DNA of 64,000 nt from Azospirillum melinis (GCF_013340935.1 NZ_WHOS01000038.1:1-64000), one strand, 5' to 3'. Shown: positions 51,178-60,312, counted from the stretch's first letter. The notes: generated from the letters alone by a model not told the origin. Made by a program: numbers and translations.

Positions 51178-51954
51178 TTAAATCCGCCAGCCGGAATGGA
51201 TGGCGGCGATCCCGCCAGAGAGGTTGCGCACCCGCACCGCACCGAAGCCGGCGGCTTCGATCCTTTTCGCCAGATCGGCCTGCTGCGGGAAGCGGCGGAT
51301 GCTCTCGGCGAGATAACGGTAGCTCGCCTCGTCCTTCGCCACCACGCGGCCCATGAAGGGCAGCACCTGGAAGGAATAGACGTCGTACAGCTCGCGCAGA
51401 ACCGGCAGCACGACGTGGCTGAATTCCAGGCAGTAGAACTTGCCGCCGGGCTTCAGGACCCGGTGGGCCTCCTTGATCGCCTCGTCGATGCGGGTGACGT
51501 TGCGCAGGCCGAAGGCGATGGTGTAGGCGTCGACCGAGCGCGGGGCGATGGGCAGCTTTTCCGCGTCGCCGACCGTCCATTGCACGCCGGACAGAATGTT
51601 GCGGTCGATGGCGCGGTCGCGGCCGACCCGCACCATCGCCTCGGTGATGTCGCATACCACCGCGGCCCCGCCGCCCTTCTTGAGGAAGCGGAAGGCGATG
51701 TCGCCGGTGCCGCCCGCCACGTCGAGCAGGGTCATGTCCGGCTTGGGCGCCACCATCTCCATCAGCGTGTCCTTCCACAGCCGATGGATGCCGCCCGACA
51801 TCAGGTCGTTCATCAGGTCGTAGTTGGTCGCCACGCTGTCGAAGACGGCGCGGACCAGCCCGGACTTGGCGGACGGATCGACGGGGGTGAAGCCGAACCA
51901 GTTGCCTTCGGCACCGGACGCGGGCTTTTGCGGATCGGGGATGCGGTCGCTCAT
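51178..51954 (-). CDS. ubiE: Ubiquinone/menaquinone C-methyltransferase UbiE
   Basis: SAM-dependent C-methyltransferase of 258 residues acting on the benzoquinone ring. The family signatures FDSVATNYDLMNDLMSGG and RVLKPGGKFYCLEFS are visible, and motif I is LLDVAGGTGDIAF. The start at 51954 (MSDRIPDPQ) is chosen, because the frame is open to 52095 without coding character. Its promoter region faces the rpmI spacer with repeated GGAAC motifs. Confidence 0.96.
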   Translation of the reverse strand: MSDRIPDPQKPASGAEGNWFGFTPVDPSAKSGLVRAVFDSVATNYDLMNDLMSGGIHRLWKDTLMEMVAPKPDMTLLDVAGGTGDIAFRFLKKGGGAAVVCDITEAMVRVGRDRAIDRNILSGVQWTVGDAEKLPIAPRSVDAYTIAFGLRNVTRIDEAIKEAHRVLKPGGKFYCLEFSHVVLPVLRELYDVYSFQVLPFMGRVVAKDEASYRYLAESIRRFPQQADLAKRIEAAGFGAVRVRNLSGGIAAIHSGWRI

Positions 51955-52056
51955 GGCCGGGAAGATAGCGCGGGCAGGGGCCATGCGCCAGCGGGGGCGT
52001 GCAATGCGGAAGGCGCTGCGGCGAATGGCGTAGGGCGGAGGGGGCGTCGGTCGGAA

Positions 52057-52173
52057 GATGGAACAGCTTGGAACAGTTTTTCCAGTCTGTTCCAATGGGT
52101 GCGGGTTGGCAACATATCGGTGCTATGGGGAAGGATGGAACGGCGTGAAACACTTTTCCGCTGATGTTCCATC
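52057..52173. repeat. GGAAC direct and inverted repeats
   Basis: GATGGAAC occurs at 52057-52064 and 52134-52141 and inverted (GTTCCATC) at 52166-52173. TGGAACAG at 52069-52076 faces CTGTTCCA at 52087-52094 as a perfect 8-base stem with a ten-base loop. Five copies in 117 bases look like a multi-site operator or two hairpins. Confidence 0.7.
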
Positions 52174-52285
52174 TGCCGCTCCATCGCAAATGACTGGGCG
52201 TAAAATCCTAACACGAGGTGCTTTGCGGTGGGGAGAGGAGTCGGGAAACCGTGCGCTTCCGGATCCTTGCCCCGCCACATCCCTC

Positions 52286-52314
52286 TTGCATCGCGCCCTT
52301 CCCGCGCGTATAAG
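52286..52314 (+). promoter_or_regulatory. Sigma-70 promoter of rpmI-rplT
   Basis: TTGCAT (52286-52291) and TATAAG (52309-52314) are 17 bases apart, which is near-consensus. Transcription start would be near 52321, giving a leader of about 90 bases before rpmI. Confidence 0.7.
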
Positions 52315-52410
52315 CGCAGCCTTCCACGGGCGGCGAGGCTGGGCCGGAAGGCTCAGGGCATGCCCACCCGTCCGTTGGAATTCCGCCTCATTTCCACCCA
52401 GGAAACGAAA

Positions 52411-52611
52411 ATGCCCAAGCTGAAGACGAAGAGCGGCGCCAAGAAGCGCTTCAAGGTGACCGCCACGGGTAAGGTCCGCGCTCAGGCCGCCTACAAGCGC
52501 CACTGCCTGGAACAGAAGTCCCCGAACATGAAGCGCAACGCGCGCGGCATGATGACCCTGTGCGACTCCAACGCCCGCACGGTGCTGAAGAACTGGCTGC
52601 GCAACGCCTGA
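52411..52611 (+). CDS. rpmI: 50S ribosomal protein L35
   Basis: Ribosomal protein of 66 residues, basic, with the L35 opening MPKLKTKSGAKKRFKVTATGK (conserved family start; only this part is quoted in the family as KTKSGAKKRF). The start ATG is at 52411 after AGGAAACGAAA. It is first gene of rpmI-rplT-pheS-pheT. infC, often upstream of rpmI, is not here. Confidence 0.98.
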   Translation: MPKLKTKSGAKKRFKVTATGKVRAQAAYKRHCLEQKSPNMKRNARGMMTLCDSNARTVLKNWLRNA

Positions 52612-52646
52612 TCTCGGCACATCTAGAATTTCGGAAGGACTGAACC

Positions 52647-53018
52647 ATGGCTCGTGTTAAGCGCGGCGTCACGACGCACGCCCGTCACCGCAAGATCCTG
52701 AAGCTCGCCAAGGGCTACCGGGGTCGCAACTCCAAGAATTTCCGCATTGCGGTCGAGAAGGTCGAGAAGGCGCTTCGTTATGCCTACCGCGACCGCCGCA
52801 ATAAGAAGCGCGATTTTCGCGGCCTGTGGATCCAGCGCATCAACGCCGGCGTCCGTCAGTACGGCCTGACCTACTCGCGCTTCATCAACGGCATCAAGCT
52901 GGCCGGCATCGAGATCGACCGCAAGGTCCTGTCCGATCTGGCCGCGCGCGAGCCGGAGGCCTTTAAGACCTTGGTGGACCAGGCCCAGGCCGCGCTCGCC
53001 TCCAAGGCCGCCGCGTAA
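52647..53018 (+). CDS. rplT: 50S ribosomal protein L20
   Basis: Ribosomal protein of 123 residues, needed early in 50S assembly. Family motifs are VKRGVTTHARHRKILKLAKG, YRGRNSKNFRIA and YAYRDRRNKKRDFR. GGAAGGA precedes the ATG by seven bases. In several bacteria L20 represses its own operon by binding the leader mRNA; no clear L20 target fold was identified here by eye. Confidence 0.98.
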   Translation: MARVKRGVTTHARHRKILKLAKGYRGRNSKNFRIAVEKVEKALRYAYRDRRNKKRDFRGLWIQRINAGVRQYGLTYSRFINGIKLAGIEIDRKVLSDLAAREPEAFKTLVDQAQAALASKAAA

Positions 53019-53078
53019 CGCGCCTCGCGTTTCCCGAACTCAAGGGAACGCTTGCCGTCACGGCGTCAGTTGTAAGAG

Positions 53079-53117
53079 AAGGGAGCCGGGCCGCTGGGCC
53101 GGCTCCCTTTTTCTTTT
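53079..53117 (+). terminator. Terminator between rplT and pheS
   Basis: AAGGGAGCCGG (53079-53089) pairs with CCGGCTCCCTT (53099-53109) and is followed by TTTTCTTTTT. It ends the ribosomal-protein transcript 60 bases after rplT and lies only 38 bases before pheS. pheST transcription must therefore read through it or begin very near it. Confidence 0.88.
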
Positions 53118-53154
53118 TGCACCGTTTTCTTCCCCACGCTTGCCGGGAACCGCC

Positions 53155-54222
53155 ATGCTCGACGCGCTGAAAGACGAACTTCTGTCGCAGGTCAACGCCG
53201 CCGCCGACCTCTCGGCGCTGGACGAGGTGCGGGTCTCCGCGCTCGGCAAGAAGGGGCGCATCACCGGCTTCATGAAGGAGCTGGGGAACCTCACCCCCGA
53301 CGAGCGCAAGGAGCGCGGTCAGGCGCTGAACGCGCTGAAGGACGAGATCGCCGCCGCCATCGACGTGCGCAAGGCCGACCTCGCCGCCGCCCATCTGAAG
53401 GCGCGGCTGGAGGCCGAGCGGGTCGACGTCACCCTGCCGGTCCGCCCGGAGACCGAGGGGCGCATCCACCCGATCAGCCAGACGATGGACGAGATGATCG
53501 CCATCTTCGCCGAGATGGGCTTCTCGGTCGCCGAAGGGCCGGACATCGAGGACGATTTCCACAACTTCACCGCCCTGAACTTCCCGCCCGGCCACCCGGC
53601 GCGCGACATGCACGACACCTTCTATCTGCCGGACTCGGACGATAAGAAGATGCTGCTGCGCACCCACACCAGCCCGGTGCAGGTCCGCACCATGCTGAAC
53701 AACAAGCCGCCGATCCGCATCATCGCGCCGGGGCGCACCTACCGCTCCGACTACGACATGACCCACACCCCGATGTTCCACCAGATCGAGGGGCTGGTCA
53801 TCGACGAGGCGACCAACATGGGGCACCTGAAGGGCTGCCTCGTGGAGTTCTGCCGCGCCTTCTTCGACGTGGACGACCTGCCGCTGCGCTTCCGCCCCAG
53901 CTTCTTCCCCTTCACCGAACCGTCGGCGGAGGTCGATATCGGCTGCTCCCGCAAGGGCGGCGAGCTGAAGCTGGGCAATTACGGCGACTGGCTGGAAATC
54001 CTCGGCTGCGGCATGGTCCACCCGAACGTGCTGGAAGCCTGCGGTATCGACAGCACCAAATATCAGGGCTTCGCCTTCGGCATGGGGGTGGAGCGCGTTG
54101 CGATGCTGAAATACGGCATCCCCGACCTGCGCACCTTTTTCGAAGCCGACCTGCGCTGGCTGAAGCATTACGGCTTCGCCGCCCTCGACATTCCCAACAT
54201 CGCCCACGGCCTGACGCGCTAA
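53155..54222 (+). CDS. pheS: Phenylalanyl-tRNA synthetase alpha subunit
   Basis: Class II synthetase catalytic subunit of 355 residues. The N-terminal coiled coil (about 1-85) is followed by motif 1 (HPISQTMDEMIAIFAEMGF), motif 2 (MLLRTHTSPVQVRTM ... RIIAPGRTYRSD) and motif 3 (FGMGVERVAMLKYGI). The start ATG is at 53155; a TTG five codons upstream is in frame. pheT begins 12 bases after its stop. Confidence 0.98.
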   Translation: MLDALKDELLSQVNAAADLSALDEVRVSALGKKGRITGFMKELGNLTPDERKERGQALNALKDEIAAAIDVRKADLAAAHLKARLEAERVDVTLPVRPETEGRIHPISQTMDEMIAIFAEMGFSVAEGPDIEDDFHNFTALNFPPGHPARDMHDTFYLPDSDDKKMLLRTHTSPVQVRTMLNNKPPIRIIAPGRTYRSDYDMTHTPMFHQIEGLVIDEATNMGHLKGCLVEFCRAFFDVDDLPLRFRPSFFPFTEPSAEVDIGCSRKGGELKLGNYGDWLEILGCGMVHPNVLEACGIDSTKYQGFAFGMGVERVAMLKYGIPDLRTFFEADLRWLKHYGFAALDIPNIAHGLTR

Positions 54223-54234
54223 GGAGCCGGACCC

Positions 54235-56646
54235 ATGAAGTTCACGCTGTCCTGGCTGAAGGACCATCTGGAGACCGACGCCTCGCTCGACCAGATCACG
54301 GAGAAGCTGACCGCCCTCGGCCTCGAGGTGGAAGGCGTCCATGACCGGTCGAAGGAGCTGGCGCCCTTCCGCGTCGCCCATGTCGTCTCGGCCGAAAAGC
54401 ATCCGGACGCCGACAAGCTGCGCGTGCTGATGGTCGATACCGGCGCCGGCACCCTGCAGGTCGTCTGCGGCGCCCCGAATGCGCGCGCCGGCATGAAGGG
54501 CGTCTTCGCGCCGGAGGGGACCTATGTCCCCGGTTCCGACATCACGCTGAAGAAGGGCGTCATCCGCGGCGTCGAGTCGAACGGCATGATGTGCTCCAAG
54601 CGCGAGCTGAAGCTGTCGGACGAGCATGAGGGCATCATCGAGCTGCCGGACGACGCGCCCGTCGGCGCCGGCTTCGCCGACTATGCCGGGCTGAACGATC
54701 CGGTCATCGACATCAACCTGACGCCCGACCGCGCCGACTGCGCCGGGATCCGCGGCATCGCCCGCGACCTCGCCGCCGCCGGCATGGGCACGCTGAAGCC
54801 GCTGACCGAGGGGCATCTGGACGCCACGCCGGTCGCGGGGGCCTTCGCCAGCCCGATCGGCGTCAGCATCGAGGTGCCCGATGCCTGCCCGCTGTTCGTC
54901 GGCCGCTACATCCGCGGCGTGAAGAACGGCCCGTCGCCGAAGTGGCTGCAGGACAAGCTGGTGTCCATCGGCCTGCGCCCGATCTCGGCGCTGGTCGACA
55001 TCACCAACTACCTGACCTTCGACGCCGCCCGTCCGCTGCACGTCTTCGACGCCGACACGGTGAAGGGCAACATCACCGTCCGCATGGGCCGCGAGGGCGA
55101 GACCCTGGCGGCGCTGAACGGCAAGGAATATGCGCTGGACGGCAGCATGACCGTGGTGGCCGACGACGAGCGGGCGGAGGCTCTGGCCGGCATCGTCGGC
55201 GGCGAGCCGACCGGCTGCACCGAACAGACCGTCAACGTCTTCGTCGAGGCCGCGCTGTTCGATCCGGTGCGTACGGCGCAGACCGGCCGCCGGCTGGGCA
55301 TCGATTCGGATGCGCGCTACCGCTTCGAGCGCGGCGTCGATCCGGCTGCCGTCTTCGCCGGCATGGAACGCGCCACCCGTCTGATCCTGGAGCTGTGCGG
55401 CGGCGAGCCGTCGGAACTGGTGGTCGCCGGGGCCGAGCCGGCCTGGAAGCGCAGCCTGACCCTGCGTCCGGGCCGCGTCGCCGCGCTGGGCGGCGTCGAT
55501 CTGCCGCGCGAGCGTCAGGTTCAGATCCTGAGCGATCTGGGCTTCACCATCGAGAGTGAGGATGCCGAGGGCCGCTTGGTCGTCGGCGTTCCGTCCTGGC
55601 GCGCCGATGTCCATGGCGAGGCCGATCTGGTCGAGGAGGTTCTGCGCGTCCATGGCTTCGACGCCATCCCGGCGACGCCGCTGCCGCGCGAGACGGTGCT
55701 GACCCGCCCGGCCCTGACGCTGAAGCAGCGTCGGGTTGCGCTGGCAAAGCGTACGCTGGCCGCCCGCGGCCTGTCGGAGGCGGTGACCTGGTCCTTCCTG
55801 TCCGGCCCGGTCGCCGGGCTGTTCGGCGGCGGACAGCCGGGCCTGCGGCTGGTCAATCCGATCAGCAGCGATCTCGACGTCATGCGTCCGTCGGTCCTGC
55901 CCAACCTGATCCAGGCCGCCGGTCGCAATGCCGACCGCGGCTATGCCGACGTGCGCCTGTTCGAGGTCGGAGCGGCCTTCCGCACCCCGGCGCCGGACGG
56001 CCAGGATACGGTCGCCGCCGGCATCCGCGCCGGTGCGGCGGTGCCGCGCCATTGGGCGGAGAAGGCCCGCGGTGTCGATGTGTTCGATGCCAAGGCCGAT
56101 GCGCTGGCGGTGCTGGAGGCGGTCGGCGCCCCGGCCGGCAACCTGCAGGTCACCACCGATGCGCCGGGCTGGTACCATCCCGGCCGCTCCGGCGTGCTGC
56201 GACTCGGCCCCACCGTGATGGCCCGCTTCGGCGAGATTCATCCGTCGGTGCTTGAAGCGCTGGGCGTCAAGGGGCCGGTCGTCGGCTTCGAGGTGATGCT
56301 GGACGCCGTGCCGCTGCCCAAGAAGAAGGGCGGCACCGCCAAGCCTATGGTCCAGCTCTCCGCCTTCCAGCCGGTGGAGCGCGATTTCGCCTTCGTCGTC
56401 GACCGCAAGGTGGAGGCCGACAAGATCCTCCGTGCCGTCAAGGGCGCCGACAAGGCGCTGGTCAAAGATGTCGCAGTCTTCGACGTCTATGAAGGGCCGG
56501 GAGTGGGTGAAGGTTGCAAGTCGGTCGCCGTGTCGGTCACCTACCAGCCGACCACCGCAACCCTGACTGACGAGGCGATCGAAGCCGTCGGCCAGAAAAT
56601 CGTTGCGGCGGTGGTCAAGGCGACCGGAGGAAATCTTCGCGCTTAA
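54235..56646 (+). CDS. pheT: Phenylalanyl-tRNA synthetase beta subunit
   Basis: Beta subunit of 803 residues, full length. The N-terminal B1 tRNA-binding domain (VVSAEKHPDADKLRVLMVDT), the B3/B4 editing domain, B5 and the inactive synthetase-like core (HGFDAIPATPLPRETVL) are all present. The C-terminal ferredoxin-fold anticodon-binding domain (QLSAFQPVERDFAFVVDRKV) completes the protein. It is last in the operon and is followed by a terminator hairpin. Confidence 0.98.
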   Translation: MKFTLSWLKDHLETDASLDQITEKLTALGLEVEGVHDRSKELAPFRVAHVVSAEKHPDADKLRVLMVDTGAGTLQVVCGAPNARAGMKGVFAPEGTYVPGSDITLKKGVIRGVESNGMMCSKRELKLSDEHEGIIELPDDAPVGAGFADYAGLNDPVIDINLTPDRADCAGIRGIARDLAAAGMGTLKPLTEGHLDATPVAGAFASPIGVSIEVPDACPLFVGRYIRGVKNGPSPKWLQDKLVSIGLRPISALVDITNYLTFDAARPLHVFDADTVKGNITVRMGREGETLAALNGKEYALDGSMTVVADDERAEALAGIVGGEPTGCTEQTVNVFVEAALFDPVRTAQTGRRLGIDSDARYRFERGVDPAAVFAGMERATRLILELCGGEPSELVVAGAEPAWKRSLTLRPGRVAALGGVDLPRERQVQILSDLGFTIESEDAEGRLVVGVPSWRADVHGEADLVEEVLRVHGFDAIPATPLPRETVLTRPALTLKQRRVALAKRTLAARGLSEAVTWSFLSGPVAGLFGGGQPGLRLVNPISSDLDVMRPSVLPNLIQAAGRNADRGYADVRLFEVGAAFRTPAPDGQDTVAAGIRAGAAVPRHWAEKARGVDVFDAKADALAVLEAVGAPAGNLQVTTDAPGWYHPGRSGVLRLGPTVMARFGEIHPSVLEALGVKGPVVGFEVMLDAVPLPKKKGGTAKPMVQLSAFQPVERDFAFVVDRKVEADKILRAVKGADKALVKDVAVFDVYEGPGVGEGCKSVAVSVTYQPTTATLTDEAIEAVGQKIVAAVVKATGGNLRA

Positions 56647-56684
56647 GAAAAGCCCTCAGGGGTTGAAATTACCGTTATGTAAGA

Positions 56685-56722
56685 GACAGGGCCTCCGCTT
56701 CGGCGGGGGCTCTTTTCGTTTG
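56685..56722 (+). terminator. Terminator of pheST
   Basis: AGGGCCTCCGC and GCGGGGGCTCT pair with two mismatches around TTCG and are followed by TTTTCG. It lies about 40 bases after the pheT stop. Confidence 0.7.
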
Positions 56723-57019
56723 TCCTACCTGAAGGATTCACGAAAGGCTCCTTCACGATAGCCCACGGCGCAATCATATGATGAATTGCTGATTGATGAA
56801 TCTCGAGTGCATTCGCTAAGGGAAAACCCTGGGGCTGTTTGTTGCAATTCAATGTTTGACGCCAGGACGTTGATCTATGGGAAGATTGGGGGTCAGGATT
56901 GTTTGCCCCCGGTGGACCCACGATGTGTTCGATGTCACGATTACGGCACAGGCGATGCGTGCATTGCCTTGGCAAGTCGAATGCCCATCACATTGCAAGC
57001 GACGAAGCGGGGGAAGTCT
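56723..57019. other. Spacer before the single-domain response regulator
   Basis: Roughly 300 bases with lower GC than the genes around it. No gene is supported. The frame open upstream of 57020 encodes no recognisable protein. The regulator promoter is expected here but no confident -35/-10 pair was found. Confidence 0.45.
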
Positions 57020-57433
57020 ATGGTTGATCCAGCGGACGGTCAGGCAACCAAACCGGAGTCCGGCAGGCCACTCATCCTGGTGGTGGACGACGACCGCTCG
57101 ATCGTCGAGGGGCTGGCGATCCTGTTGGACGGCTGGGGGTACGAGGTGGTCAAGGCGCTCAGCGCCGCCGCGCTGGAGGCACAGCTCGGTGGGTTGGGCC
57201 GGGTGCCGAACCTGATCATCGCCGATCATTACCTGCCGGCCGGCCGCACCGGACGCGAGGTGGTGGAGCGTGTCCGCACCGAAACCGGGCAGCAGGTCCC
57301 GGCCATCATCCTGACCGGCGACAGCACGCCCGAACGCCGCGACGAGGCCCAGCTCATGGGCTGCGAGCTGCTGCTGAAGCCGGTTCAGGTCGGGCCGCTG
57401 CGCGAGGCGGTCGAAGCATTGTGCAGCCGGTAG
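57020..57433 (+). CDS. Single-domain response regulator
   Basis: Stand-alone receiver domain of 137 residues. Acidic pocket D23-D25 (LVVDDDRSIVEGLA), phospho-acceptor D69 in LIIADHYLPAGRTG, T99 and K120 (LLLKPVQVGPL) are all present. There is no output domain, so it probably acts by protein contact or in a phosphorelay. GGGGGAAG before the ATG at 57020 supports this start; 56981 is an alternative. It is convergent with the HD-GYP regulator, which may be functionally linked (inference). Confidence 0.88.
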   Translation: MVDPADGQATKPESGRPLILVVDDDRSIVEGLAILLDGWGYEVVKALSAAALEAQLGGLGRVPNLIIADHYLPAGRTGREVVERVRTETGQQVPAIILTGDSTPERRDEAQLMGCELLLKPVQVGPLREAVEALCSR

Positions 57434-57508
57434 GGCGGCGGCCGGTGGTGTGGCGGCCTGCAGGGCCGATTTGTTCTGAGTGAAGGTGAGGTTGCTGCAA
57501 CCGGCCTG

Positions 57509-59302
57509 TCAGGCGACCGGTCCTGCTGCGGAACGGGGCAGGTCGATCTCCGGCAGCACGGCGAGGAAGGCATCGACCACCGCCGGGTCGAACCGCAGAC
57601 CGGCCAGCCGGCGGATTTCATCCACGGCGCGATCGCGGCCCAGCGCCGGACGATAGGGCCGGTCACGCGTCATGGCGTCATAGGCGTCGGCAACCGCGAC
57701 GATGCGGGCGCACAGCGGGATCGCCGCCCCGGTGCGGCCGTCGGGATAGCCGGTCCCATCCCAATTCTCATGGTGCCAGCGTGCCACCGCCGCCCCCAGA
57801 TGAAGATGGGTCGGGCCGTCGGCCAGATGGCTCGCCTGGTTCAGCAGGCTGGCGCCGGCCACCGTATGGGCCTGCATGGCGCTGCGCTCCGCCGCATCGA
57901 GCGGGCCGGGCTTCGACAGGATCGCCGGGTTCACCGCGGCATTGCCGATGTCGTGCAGAATGGCCGCGAGGCCGATGATCTCCAGCGTCGATTCGTCCAG
58001 CGTGTCGGCGAAGAGACCGTCGGCATGCAGGCGGCGGGCGATCCGTTCGGTGATTGCAGCGATGCGCAGCAACCGGCAGAATCGGTCTCCCTCCGCCCCG
58101 TCCTCTGCCGCATCCGCGCCCATTTCAGTGCAGGCGGCCCCATCCTTGGCAGGCCCGTCGGGGATCAGCGCGCCGCGGCCGCGCTCGGCCAGATCGGCCA
58201 GCGCCGCGAGCGTGCCCTGCTGGGCGCGGTAGAGCTGCTCGTAATGGTGCAGATTGTCGAAACCGACGGAAATCTTGCCGCAGAACACCTCGATCAGCTT
58301 GCGGTCCAACTCCGACAGCGGCCGGTTGGAGCGCAGGTAGACAACCGTTTCCCGGTCGTTCGGCGTGCGGATGTAGAGCGTGCAATGGTCGCCGGCAAAG
58401 ACATGTGCCCGCTTTTCCAGGCAGGCGGTCACAGCGGCCAGCACCGCCGGATCGACATGGCCGGCGGCGGGTTCGTTGATCAGTGCTTCGAACCGGCCCG
58501 ATCCGGCCAGCACATAAAGGCCGTTGCCGGTTGCTGCCTCGACCGCCGGGTTGCTGCTACCCGGGGTTCCGGCACCGCCGCGCTGCACGCACAGGATGGC
58601 GTCCGGCCCCACCCCCAGCAGGCCCGACAGCTGGGTCAGCACGCCGGCCGCGAACAGTTTCATCGAGCGGGCGCGGAACAGCGACGACGACGCCTCGATG
58701 ATCTTCTCCAGGCCGCGGCGGTTGGCGTCGATCGCCACGATGTCCTCGTAGGAGCGGAGCGCCGCGACCGTGGTGGTGAACAGCTGCTGGGCGGTCAGCT
58801 GGGTCTTCGCCTTGTAGTCGTTGATGTCGTAATCGAGGATCACTGCCCGTTCCGGCGCCTGTCCCGGCTGGCCGGTGCGCAGGATGATGCGCACGTTGCG
58901 GTTCTGCAGCTCTTCGCGGATGTGGTGGACCAGCCGCAGGCCGGCATCCTCCGTCTCCATCACCACGTCGAGCAGGATCAGCGCGATGTCGCTCTCCCGT
59001 GCCAGGATCCGCCGGGCCTCCGCCGCCGAATGGGCGGACAGGAAGCGGGCCTTGCGGCCCTTGAAGGCGAAGTCGGACAGGACGAGCTTGGTGATCGCAT
59101 GGACCTCCGGCTCGTCATCAACGATCAGCATGGTCCAGCGGCTGCCGGGCGGCTCTTCGGCGGCCGGGCCGTCTCCGGGGGCGTCTTCCGGGGCGGCATC
59201 GTCGAGGAAGACCAGATCCTCGTCCGCCGACTCGGGGGCCGGCCCGGTTGCCGGATCGGTGCGGGGGGCGTCCTCAGGTCCGGTCGGATCGGCGTCGGTC
59301 AT
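57509..59302 (-). CDS. REC-DUF3369-HD-GYP response regulator
   Basis: Response regulator of 597 residues with a predicted cyclic di-GMP phosphodiesterase output. An acidic Pro/Ala-rich N-terminus (1-54) precedes the receiver with phospho-acceptor D112 (LILLDVVMETED). DUF3369 (about 190-390), a GAF-like sensory domain, follows. The HD-GYP domain has H450-D451 (LHDIGN) and HHENWDGTGYP (510-520). The lysine usually following HDIG is asparagine here, and the adjacent ILSKPGPL is kept. Activity is likely but should be treated as unproven. Confidence 0.9.
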   Translation of the reverse strand: MTDADPTGPEDAPRTDPATGPAPESADEDLVFLDDAAPEDAPGDGPAAEEPPGSRWTMLIVDDEPEVHAITKLVLSDFAFKGRKARFLSAHSAAEARRILARESDIALILLDVVMETEDAGLRLVHHIREELQNRNVRIILRTGQPGQAPERAVILDYDINDYKAKTQLTAQQLFTTTVAALRSYEDIVAIDANRRGLEKIIEASSSLFRARSMKLFAAGVLTQLSGLLGVGPDAILCVQRGGAGTPGSSNPAVEAATGNGLYVLAGSGRFEALINEPAAGHVDPAVLAAVTACLEKRAHVFAGDHCTLYIRTPNDRETVVYLRSNRPLSELDRKLIEVFCGKISVGFDNLHHYEQLYRAQQGTLAALADLAERGRGALIPDGPAKDGAACTEMGADAAEDGAEGDRFCRLLRIAAITERIARRLHADGLFADTLDESTLEIIGLAAILHDIGNAAVNPAILSKPGPLDAAERSAMQAHTVAGASLLNQASHLADGPTHLHLGAAVARWHHENWDGTGYPDGRTGAAIPLCARIVAVADAYDAMTRDRPYRPALGRDRAVDEIRRLAGLRFDPAVVDAFLAVLPEIDLPRSAAGPVA

Positions 59303-59364
59303 GGCTCTTCAATCGCGAAAGGGTCATGAGGACGGGCTTGGCCGGCCCGCGTGGCGGTCGCTCA

Positions 59365-60312
59365 TCAAAACGTATCCAACTCGATCACCGTACAATCGAG
59401 CGCGCGTTGTGCCAACGTGCCGCAGGCGGTGTCGACCTGCAAGCGCGTGAAAGGGGCGACCCCGACCTCGTAGAGCAGCCGGCCCTTGCGGAACACCGGC
59501 CAGACCATCGCAGGCAGGTCACGATAGGCGCTGCCCGGTCCGGCGGTGAACTCCTTCCAGGCGCGCAAGCCTTCGGCGTAGCTGACATATTCGCCGAGCT
59601 TGATGCCGTAGAGCATGCCCGGCTCGACCGGCGGCATCCCCGGCAAGGGATAGGGCGCGGCCACCCCGACCAGCCCCTGGACCGGGGCCAGGGCGCGGGT
59701 GCCGGCGGGCAGCGCCAGCGTCGCCTCGCCATCGGCGGCACCGATCAGCGCCACCACGTCGCCCTTGCGCAGGGTGAAGCTGCGCCGCTTGCGGTTGGCC
59801 AGGATCTCGGTCGCGGAAATCGGGCCGGCGGCGACGACATAGCCCTCCGCCGGGGTCTGCGCCGCCTTGTCCCAGGCCGCGCGCGGGACGACCGCGGCGC
59901 TGCGGTGGGGGGGAGGGGCGTCCGCCGGCTGGTTGGCGGCGGGCCTGGACGGCCGCGGCCCTTCGCCGCCGATTGCCGGCCGGCCGGTGACCATCAGCGC
60001 CGGGTCCAGCGAATCGGCGGGGACATAGCCGATGGGCTGGCCGCCGATGGCGATCTCGGTCCAATAGGTGCCGCGCGGCGTGCCGAGCGCGTTGAGCGCC
60101 TTGCCCTGTTTCAGCGTCATGACGATGCGCGCATCCTCGCTGGGGCCGATCCGCACCTCGATGTCGCGGTTCAGCACCACCTCGCCGGTCAGCGGGGCGC
60201 CGATGGCGACGGGGCTCTGCGCCCATGCCGGCGGGGTTGCTGCAACAGTGCCGGCACAGGCGAGGACAAGGGCGAGGGCCGGAAGGAGGCAACGGGTCGG
60301 CACGGCGATCAT
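59365..60312 (-). CDS. Secreted SH3-like domain protein
   Basis: Exported protein of 315 residues. The signal peptide ends PAWAQ (about 1-31). Residues 45-100 look like a bacterial SH3 domain (NRDIEVRIGPSEDARIVMTL, then YWTEIAIGGQPIGYVPADSL). A Pro-rich linker (110-150) is followed by a second region with LRKGDVVALIG. The C-terminus has two cysteines (CGTLAQRALDC). A peptidoglycan or protein-binding role is inferred from the SH3 fold. Its start overlaps the LysR stop by four bases, so the regulator and this protein are translated from one message. Confidence 0.8.
   Translation of the reverse strand: MIAVPTRCLLPALALVLACAGTVAATPPAWAQSPVAIGAPLTGEVVLNRDIEVRIGPSEDARIVMTLKQGKALNALGTPRGTYWTEIAIGGQPIGYVPADSLDPALMVTGRPAIGGEGPRPSRPAANQPADAPPPHRSAAVVPRAAWDKAAQTPAEGYVVAAGPISATEILANRKRRSFTLRKGDVVALIGAADGEATLALPAGTRALAPVQGLVGVAAPYPLPGMPPVEPGMLYGIKLGEYVSYAEGLRAWKEFTAGPGSAYRDLPAMVWPVFRKGRLLYEVGVAPFTRLQVDTACGTLAQRALDCTVIELDTF

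Larger units (their letters stand above)
51955..52410. other. Divergent spacer between ubiE and rpmI
   Basis: Contains no supported gene; the frame open to 52058 on the plus strand is not protein-like. It holds the GGAAC repeat cluster (52057-52173) and a good promoter for rpmI (52286-52314). The 97-base rpmI leader has no recognised riboswitch. Confidence 0.6.

Noticed and set aside
49747..52164. 805-residue frame opposite ubiB-ubiE
   Set aside because: Covers two certain minus-strand genes and has no recognisable product.
52963..56241. 1092-residue frame antisense to pheS-pheT
   Set aside because: Long antisense frames are common in such DNA. Composition is His/Arg/Gln-rich without domains, while both sense genes are certain.
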